Below are positions 36,428 through 41,677 of a stretch of 41,677 nt of DNA, piece after piece. The notes under the pieces were generated by a model. That model saw nothing but the letters and a program-made list of their open reading frames with translations, made no database searches and had not been told where the DNA came from. This DNA comes from Nitrospira sp. GTDB taxonomy: Bacteria > Nitrospirota > Nitrospiria > Nitrospirales > UBA8639. Made by a program: the position numbers and the translations under genes. The stretch covers positions 1 through 41,677 of the forward strand of contig JAGQKG010000003.1 in assembly GCA_020430245.1 (NCBI GenBank), in the 5' to 3' direction. Position 1 is the stretch's first letter. Every line of letters begins with the position of its first letter.

Positions 36428-36984
36428 CGAACTGGATTTTGGAACCCCTCCCTCATACCAGGTAGGTTAGGTTTAACATATGACTTGACTGTCATTCAGA
36501 ATTCAAGCACGATCGGATCAATCATTCAACAGTACTCGATAGGAAACATAATCAGATCAACGGGAAGGGAAATTTCTGAAATCAAGCCAACCGCATCCTG
36601 CACAAAACCACGGCATTCCGGCCAAGCCATATATCGGTTCTTGAAGGCGTCCAGGTTTCGGTTTAATTAGAGAGCCCATCACCACCAATGTAGCATTCTG
36701 AAAAAGTGGTGTGATTTGCGACTTTTCTACGACAACCTCAAGATTTTTAGTGATAGGAAGACTGGGCAATCTGATAGGAGCTGTGCGGTCGGACAGCGAT
36801 GGGGATGACCATGTGACGGATCAGTCCACAATTGATGAATACACCGCAGGCATTGCAGAACTGAATAGAGTCGTTTTGTACATTGTTCAGATGATGGTGA
36901 GAAAAGCAGGTAAAAGTGGCGTGCCGGCCAAAGTACCAATCCGAGTCACGTGCTCCTATGGATCATCTGCTCAGCATCCAATAG
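36428..36984. other. Gap with no supported gene
   Basis: Short frames on both strands lack ribosome sites and family resemblance. A plus frame at 36711-37046 runs into the transporter relic and shows only coincidental openness. Confidence 0.45.
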
Positions 36985-37615
36985 TTGCTGGGTTTCACGT
37001 TAGGCATAACGCGTCCCTCTCGACCTGGACCATCTTATTGCCATGACAACATTGGCCGCAGAATCACGAGATATCCGTCGTTCGGCTTTGTGAGGAGCGA
37101 TCTGGAGAGTCAGGCACACGTGTGCGTTAGCACTAGTCAGATACCTGGTGTTGGGTTTCAAGTGAACGGTTCCGGCACAAATGACAACTCATGTGGAGGT
37201 AATGGTCGGAGCCATGATTGTGAGGCACCTTCTGTGGAGAGCACTCCAGCCATGGACGGTTCACCTTCATGAACATCATCATGAGGAAGTGCCCCATTCA
37301 CATGCTCATGGTCAAGATTATGCGAGCCATTCCCATCATCTGCGTTGATCTCGTACCAAAGTCTTGTTTGAGGGTTTTGTGCATAACCTGGCAGACAGTG
37401 CCGCATTAAGCCTTTCAGTACGGACGACAATGCCATCCATCGAAATGGGTATGGTCTATATTCTCTTCTTCAGTCTTGGTTCGATTGGGAGCATACTCAT
37501 GATGAGTAGGCAGATCAGTCTTCTGTTTGTCTATCTTTCTCAATAGCGGCATCACAACCTGAAAATGCGTGCGGGATTCCTTCCCCTCGGATTCGGTGCG
37601 TATTTTATGTGGTCT
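36985..37615 (+). pseudogene. Relic 2 of a NicO/UreH-type nickel transporter
   Basis: Reading through stops gives LLGFTLGI, a shift, then LDLDHLIAMTTLAAESRDIRRSAL-stop-GAIWRVRHTCALALVRYLVLGFK. A second stop is followed by TVPAQMTTHVEVMVGAMIV, the His-rich loop VHLHEHHHEEVPHSHAHGQDYASHSHH, another stop, then FEGFVHNLADSAALSL, GMVYILFFSLGSIGSILMMS and, after a final stop, MRAGFLPLGFGAYFMW. The order DxDH, WxxxHT, His-loop, HxLAxSAAL, YILLFGxGSIxGMxxMS, LxFGxYxMW is that of UreH/NicO-type nickel permeases. Four or more stops mean it is dead. The gap 37616-37983 holds nothing I can support. Confidence 0.75.
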
Positions 37616-37983
37616 CCTCTTTCCTCAGCCACTTATGCTTATCCATTGTAAAGTCACAACACATGATGGTCCGAGGAAGATGGGTATCTGTGTTCGTTTT
37701 CCCCATACATCCCTACCCACGCTTTTACACATTCTCATAGGCTGAAAACCTTCCCCCAAAAATACCGGTTGTAGGAATCCTTCATTGCGAGGGTAGAATG
37801 GTTTATGTTGAAATGGCCCCTGGCTCGGAGGGGTGCCTGCATGAAATCAGCACGAGAACGACCATTGGACAATCAACCTGCAACATTCTCTCTGCAACAG
37901 CTCTTATCGTAACCATATCACCGGTTTTTCCAAAATTGTATTCAACGCCCATCCCACGTGGATTACAAAGAAAGGCATAGGCT

Positions 37984-38466
37984 ATGAGCATGTTACGCAT
38001 GACGAACGTTTTCGTATTGCTGTTGACCCTGACTATGGGAATTATAGGAACCTCGTTGGCCGCAAATGAGGAAATACACCCATTGCCATCCATTCTCAGC
38101 GATATCGAACGACATATTGCGGAATTAACCATCAATATCGAAAAAATTTCGGATCGAATAAGGTTTTTACGGGAGGTTCCGGATTCCAAGGATCCTCTCA
38201 TTCAAGAGATCCGCAATCTTGACCTAAGAGGATGGGAACTGCATCAGGAACAATGGAAACTGCAACTTGAGGGATTGCGATTCACGGAGGGACTCTTGCG
38301 AAAGGTCCAGGACCATCCGGAGGAAAAACCAGAAGCCTTACAAGCCTGGCTTGGCCGACTGAAAGACTTTAAAGAGACGATGAACGATTATCGACAACAG
38401 CGGACTGGAATCGAAGTGTTGCGGATAGAAACAGAAGCCAAGTTAATCGAACAGTATTTGCGATAA
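37984..38466 (+). CDS. Secreted coiled-coil protein
   Basis: The 160-residue product has a signal peptide (FVLLLTLTMGIIGTSLA, cleavage before NEEIHPL) and a mature part that is almost all helix, with heptad-like spacing from about 40 to 155 (ILSDIERHIAELTINIEKISDRIRFL, then LHQEQWKLQLEGLRFTEGLLRKVQ). It should be periplasmic. I do not recognise a family. The lipoprotein gene begins 15 bases downstream, after AAGGAG, so the pair is probably one operon. Confidence 0.7.
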   Translation: MSMLRMTNVFVLLLTLTMGIIGTSLAANEEIHPLPSILSDIERHIAELTINIEKISDRIRFLREVPDSKDPLIQEIRNLDLRGWELHQEQWKLQLEGLRFTEGLLRKVQDHPEEKPEALQAWLGRLKDFKETMNDYRQQRTGIEVLRIETEAKLIEQYLR

Positions 38467-38481
38467 GGCAAGGAGACCATA

Positions 38482-39063
38482 ATGGATTGCATCAAACATC
38501 CGAACGTAATTCTTCTCCTAATATTGACGGGAATAGGGTTTTTCATGACGGGATGCACCTCGGTCGATATCATTGAATTGACCAGCCAAACCTTTCCACC
38601 CAAAAAATCAGCTCTAGAGGTGGAAGTCATGGCTCTAGAACCCAAATGTCCTCATATCGCCCTTGCCCAATTGAGTGTCATGGATTCAGCGGTGAGCTAT
38701 GAAGACGAGGAAGGCGCCATTCTCAAAAAAGCGGCTGATTTGGGAGCGGACGCCGTTGTGCTCTATAGGGGGACCAAACGGACGGTTGCAACTCCAGCCT
38801 ATGGAGGCTATGCGTACAACTATGGCTATCCAGGGTGGGGTTATTCTTCTTACGGTATGGTTGGATACGGTGGATACGGTACGACCGGATACACGATAGG
38901 TGGATTTGGGTATTCTCCTTATGGCATGGGAACGCCCATGATGTATGACACCACCGTAAGATCGCTCACGGGAATTGCCATTCGCTACCAGAATGGCCGC
39001 CGCTGCGTAACCGGTGCGCCAGAATCTCGACTGATTCACCCATCCCTTTTCCTTCAGTCATAA
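38482..39063 (+). CDS. Gly/Tyr-rich lipoprotein
   Basis: The 193-residue protein has a lipoprotein signal (ILTGIGFFMTGC, Cys about residue 25). A folded domain (about 30-95) ends ILKKAADLGADAVVLYRGT, resembling the YbjQ/RcsF-like fold used in several envelope stress lipoproteins. A low-complexity tract of Gly, Tyr, Ser and Thr follows (about 105-150, with repeated YGGYG and YSPYGMG units). A final conserved-looking strand (LTGIAIRYQNGRRCV) closes the protein. The function is unknown; the Gly/Tyr tract may lie in the periplasm or contact the cell wall. Confidence 0.72.
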   Translation: MDCIKHPNVILLLILTGIGFFMTGCTSVDIIELTSQTFPPKKSALEVEVMALEPKCPHIALAQLSVMDSAVSYEDEEGAILKKAADLGADAVVLYRGTKRTVATPAYGGYAYNYGYPGWGYSSYGMVGYGGYGTTGYTIGGFGYSPYGMGTPMMYDTTVRSLTGIAIRYQNGRRCVTGAPESRLIHPSLFLQS

Positions 39064-39103
39064 CATTCAATGCAATCTCTTAAGGCCCTCTTTCGCATTT
39101 AGC

Positions 39104-39131
39104 TCTTCTCAATCCTTATAAATTGAGAAGA
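39104..39131. other. Perfect 10-bp hairpin, possible terminator
   Basis: TCTTCTCAAT pairs fully with ATTGAGAAGA across an 8-base loop, 41 bases after the lipoprotein stop. There is no T-tract, so it is only a candidate terminator or RNA-stabilising stem. The gap 39132-39550 shows nothing else I can support. Confidence 0.5.
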
Positions 39132-39550
39132 AAGGATTGCACAGAGAGCGGATCAAACTCGCCAGTGCGTCAGACAGAATTGAGGTAAAAATTTTTAATT
39201 GTGGAAAACCGACAGGTTAGGATGAAGGCTTGGCCACTATTCAACCAAGAGAGGAATGAGAGGTCCCTCTTTTCGAATGTGAAGAATTCAATGACGTAAG
39301 GTGAGTTAATGAGTGGGTCAAATGGAAAATCGAATCCATTACTTCAAAAGGCAATGAGAAAAAACAGTACAGGAGGACTGCATCCTCCTTTGCATTTTTC
39401 CTCCGGGGATCCGCCCTCAATACAGTACAGCCAACAGGCAACTGTTCCCAATTTCCGGAATCCGGTGTAATCCTGCACCAGCCCCCTGTCATAGGACCAA
39501 CAGGAACTGTAGGATGCTAACGTCTAAAAAACTGTGATTAAAGCTTGCGT

Positions 39551-39805
39551 TCAAGCGCGCTGCGATTTCGCCCGTGGCATTTTTTTACCGTTGTGCCCGA
39601 TTTCGGCCTTGGCCTCAGCGACAATATCATTGAATTGTTCCCCGGTCTCAGCAACCATTTCTGAAACGGCGGTGTAGGCGACAATGCCTCCTTTAATAAT
39701 TTCTTTAGCAAGAGGACGAAGTACTGAACCAATTCCCGAAGCAATCGAGGGAACAGCTACTGCCGCCACCGCTCCGACCACAACCCCACCAATTACAGCT
39801 TCCAT
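39551..39805 (-). CDS. Solitary DUF5132-like small membrane protein
   Basis: The ATG at 39805, preceded by GAAGGAGG, gives 84 residues. The first 70 match the protein at 14004 at about 57 positions by hand alignment, with conservative changes (V/I/A/L swaps), and the same hydrophobic-amphipathic-acidic plan. The C-terminus differs (basic HNGKKMPRAKSQRA). It stands alone, 20 kb from the cluster, with no HMA or ATPase gene beside it. It may be an accessory copy that works with the cluster, or a leftover of a duplication. Confidence 0.75.
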   Translation of the reverse strand: MEAVIGGVVVGAVAAVAVPSIASGIGSVLRPLAKEIIKGGIVAYTAVSEMVAETGEQFNDIVAEAKAEIGHNGKKMPRAKSQRA

Positions 39806-40087
39806 GTTATCCTCCTTCGACAATAAATAATACGCACATAGCAGAAAATCCTATCATAATGGGAAAGATTTAGTAAATTTATGGGTACCGCTGATTGCGA
39901 GGTCAGCTGGGTGGCCCCGTTCATCTGTGCGCTTCCAGACTATGGGCTATGAGATCATAACACGATGCGACCGCACCTGACCCATTCCACTAAGAGCGAG
40001 AATGCCACGAACGCGTTGAATTCACCATCATGAAAATTGCCTGAAGCCTCATTCGGCAATTAACACACACACGCCGACAGTGTCTCA

Positions 40088-40627
40088 TCAAGATCGCTTA
40101 GGGGGAAATTGCGCCAAAACCTTTTGGACGGCCTCATTAATCAGCTTCGTCTTCTCTTCATGGGATTCTTGCCAATCTGCCGCGCCTTTGGCCACTCCAC
40201 GCCAGATAACATGTTGCTTCTTCCCATCCAGCAGATCGATGATGAGCGTGCCTTCTTCGTATTGGTAAACTTCCGCGTAGCCCATACCCCAATACGGCCT
40301 TATGAACGGACCTTGCATAGGCTGGACCTGCAGGCGTTCTTCTGTCCGAACAAAATAGGTCACATAGAAATCGGAATCTCCAGAGATGACTTCAATGTAT
40401 CCCTTGTTTGCAAGTTCTGCTGCAATCGCGTCCTGAATCCTTTCCCGAGCCAGGAGGTTGATCCCGCCAAGATCGATGTCCCCTTCCGGTGTTTTCAACA
40501 TCCAGGAAAATGTCTTCAGCTTACTAAAGTCAGTCGACTCCCTATAATCAGCATTGACAGTGATACTGGAGCATCCGAAAAACGCGGGTAACGCCAACAA
40601 AACGAAACTCCTCATGAGACCTCGCAT
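40088..40627 (-). CDS. DUF4136-domain lipoprotein
   Basis: Starting at ATG 40627 (AAAGGG then AGGA upstream) gives 179 residues with a short lipoprotein signal ending in LPAFFGC. The mature part follows the DUF4136 pattern: ITVNADYRESTDFSKLKTFSWM, RIQDAIAAELANKGYIEV, DFYVTYFVRTEERLQV, GTLIIDLLDGKKQHVIWRGVAKG. Family members are Gram-negative outer-membrane-associated lipoproteins of unknown function. The frame is open further upstream to 40708, but the extra 27 residues lack a signal-like character. Confidence 0.85.
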   Translation of the reverse strand: MRGLMRSFVLLALPAFFGCSSITVNADYRESTDFSKLKTFSWMLKTPEGDIDLGGINLLARERIQDAIAAELANKGYIEVISGDSDFYVTYFVRTEERLQVQPMQGPFIRPYWGMGYAEVYQYEEGTLIIDLLDGKKQHVIWRGVAKGAADWQESHEEKTKLINEAVQKVLAQFPPKRS

Positions 40628-40708
40628 TAGTCCTACCCTTTCTTTTGCATGATTCATTGCATTCACGAATTTTGGATTTGGTGTGTTATCACCAAGAACA
40701 CCGTTCAA

Positions 40709-41530
40709 GACGCAAGCCTACCACTGACCACCTTTGAGCAAAGAGGAGCCGCCCAGCAGCTAAAAAATGAGACATCTAGCAGAAGATGTAAATACCGTAG
40801 TTTGAGTTTTTCCGTCTCACTGAAGCCCGATCACTTTCCATACGCGGGCCATACTACTGCGAAAACATCAATCTCATGATGAAAGAGCGAACTAAAGGAG
40901 ATCAGGAGCACTGCCGTCCTCCCGTACGATCAAAAGGAAAGGGATAGTTATCCCGTCTGTACTCCGCCTGCTCCGGATGTTTTAAAAAAGTATAGCAGAC
41001 ACCTCCGACCCTTTTCGACTCGGGCTCCTCAGGTCCCACATTCTTCCTCAAGGTGGTTTCGCACATGTGCGTTGGGATGGTGTTTGCATCGGCATGAATA
41101 GATCCGTTAAAAAGCATGGCGTTTGACACAATATTCTGCGACCTAAGGCATGTTGGCTCTAAACTGTCAAAACGAGCCATAACCACACGGACAATGCCTG
41201 ATGAAGCGCGAACATGTTAGTTTTTGAAAATGAACCGCCACTTTCATTTTTTTCGTGCAAACAGAAATCCCTCCACAGTCATGGTTCCCAGCCCTGGCTA
41301 TCGGGAATCTCTCTCAACTTCGCTTCGGGCGGATCCCCGCTACCACCTGCCGGGATTGACGGAATGAAAGGGTCGTTCCCGACATTTTCACTCGGGAAAC
41401 TATCTGTGTGTCCAAATGGATACCTACACAGACACGCAGGAATGTCGATAGGAGGATAGTAGTCCACCCAAAACTCCGGACCCGACAATTGACGCTCTTG
41501 AGACTTACCGACACAGGAGAGACTGCTCAC
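40709..41530. other. Gap with no supported gene
   Basis: Minus-strand frames at 40902-41186 and 41279-41530 and a plus frame at 41214-41459 lack ribosome sites and recognisable families. They could be decayed sequence. Confidence 0.4.
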
Positions 41531-41677
41531 ATGCCACTCTTTGTATCGCTTCTCATTGGAATTCTATTGCTTGCGTCTCCGTCGTTTGCGGAGTGGAAGG
41601 TCACTGGCGAGAGCAACGTCTATTATACCGACGATGCCGCGCTGTTCTCGGCGACCCGGAGGCTGAGTCGAAACCAG
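41531..41677 (+). CDS. Exported protein, 3'-truncated by the window edge
   Basis: The ATG at 41531 follows AGGAGA and opens a signal peptide MPLFVSLLIGILLLASPSFA, with the mature start EWKVTGESNVYYTDDAALFSA. The start of an N-terminal strand (WKVTGESNVYYTDD) is like many beta-barrel outer-membrane proteins, but 49 residues are too few to assign a family. The frame is open to the end of the window. Confidence 0.6.
   Translation, partial: MPLFVSLLIGILLLASPSFAEWKVTGESNVYYTDDAALFSATRRLSRNQ

Noticed and set aside
40902-41186. Minus-strand frame of 94 codons with a HADANTIPTHMCETTLRKN segment
   Set aside because: The composition looks partly protein-like, but there is no ribosome site and no family resemblance, so I did not call it.
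1-41677. CRISPR arrays, rRNA and tRNA genes, and an intact insertion sequence
   Set aside because: None was seen on a visual scan of both strands; the only mobile-element trace is the dead IS1595-type relic.

Overview
The window looks like part of a Nitrospira-type (Nitrospirota) chromosome. The reasons are a complete urease operon headed by an outer-membrane urea/amide porin and a UT-type urea channel, many beta-barrel porins and small secreted lipoproteins, and Gram-negative export signals. GC content is moderate, about 50 percent on most lines checked by eye and higher across the urease genes. Genus-level placement is inference; there is no rRNA or tRNA gene to confirm it.

Layout. Positions 1-8.2 kb hold an LssY-C-domain protein, a frameshifted GAP-family membrane gene, an EEP-fold lipoprotein, a porin fragment, a SYLF lipoprotein, an IS1595-type transposase relic, a TMEM175-like channel, a small lipoprotein, an EF-hand protein and a CorA-type transporter. 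Positions 8.5-11.2 kb (minus strand) carry a ParA ATPase with a small membrane-anchored partner, and a TolC/CzcC-like efflux protein. Positions 12.0-13.8 kb (plus) pair a Ca2+/H+ antiporter with a protein resembling LCIB-type (theta) carbonic anhydrases.

Positions 13.9-19.6 kb (plus) are the most interesting block. A good promoter leads into seven genes: four short glycine-rich membrane or amphipathic proteins of DUF5132-like type, a free HMA2-like domain, a large P1B-type ATPase with two HMA2-like N-terminal domains carrying Arg-rich GR-x-R motifs instead of Cys motifs, and a further two-helix membrane protein. Two microproteins and a strong intrinsic terminator follow. The layout resembles the fez operons that build ferrosomes (membrane-bounded iron-storage organelles). 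A near-identical solitary copy of the first small protein lies at 39.6-39.8 kb.

Positions 19.7-30.1 kb (minus) contain a BBP2-type porin, two tandem CrcB/Fluc fluoride-channel genes, ureD, ureG, ureF, ureE, ureC, ureB, ureA, a urea transporter and an outer-membrane porin, preceded by a recognisable sigma70-like promoter. Together these give uptake of urea across both membranes, hydrolysis to ammonia and CO2, and nickel insertion into urease. Positions 30.3-41.7 kb are gene-poor. They hold two related secreted lipoproteins, a HAD phosphatase, a DcaP-like porin, small secreted proteins, a DUF4136-type lipoprotein and the start of another exported protein. Two long gaps here (31.3-31.7 and 37.0-37.6 kb) contain decayed copies of a NicO/UreH-type nickel transporter, identified by translating through stops and frameshifts.
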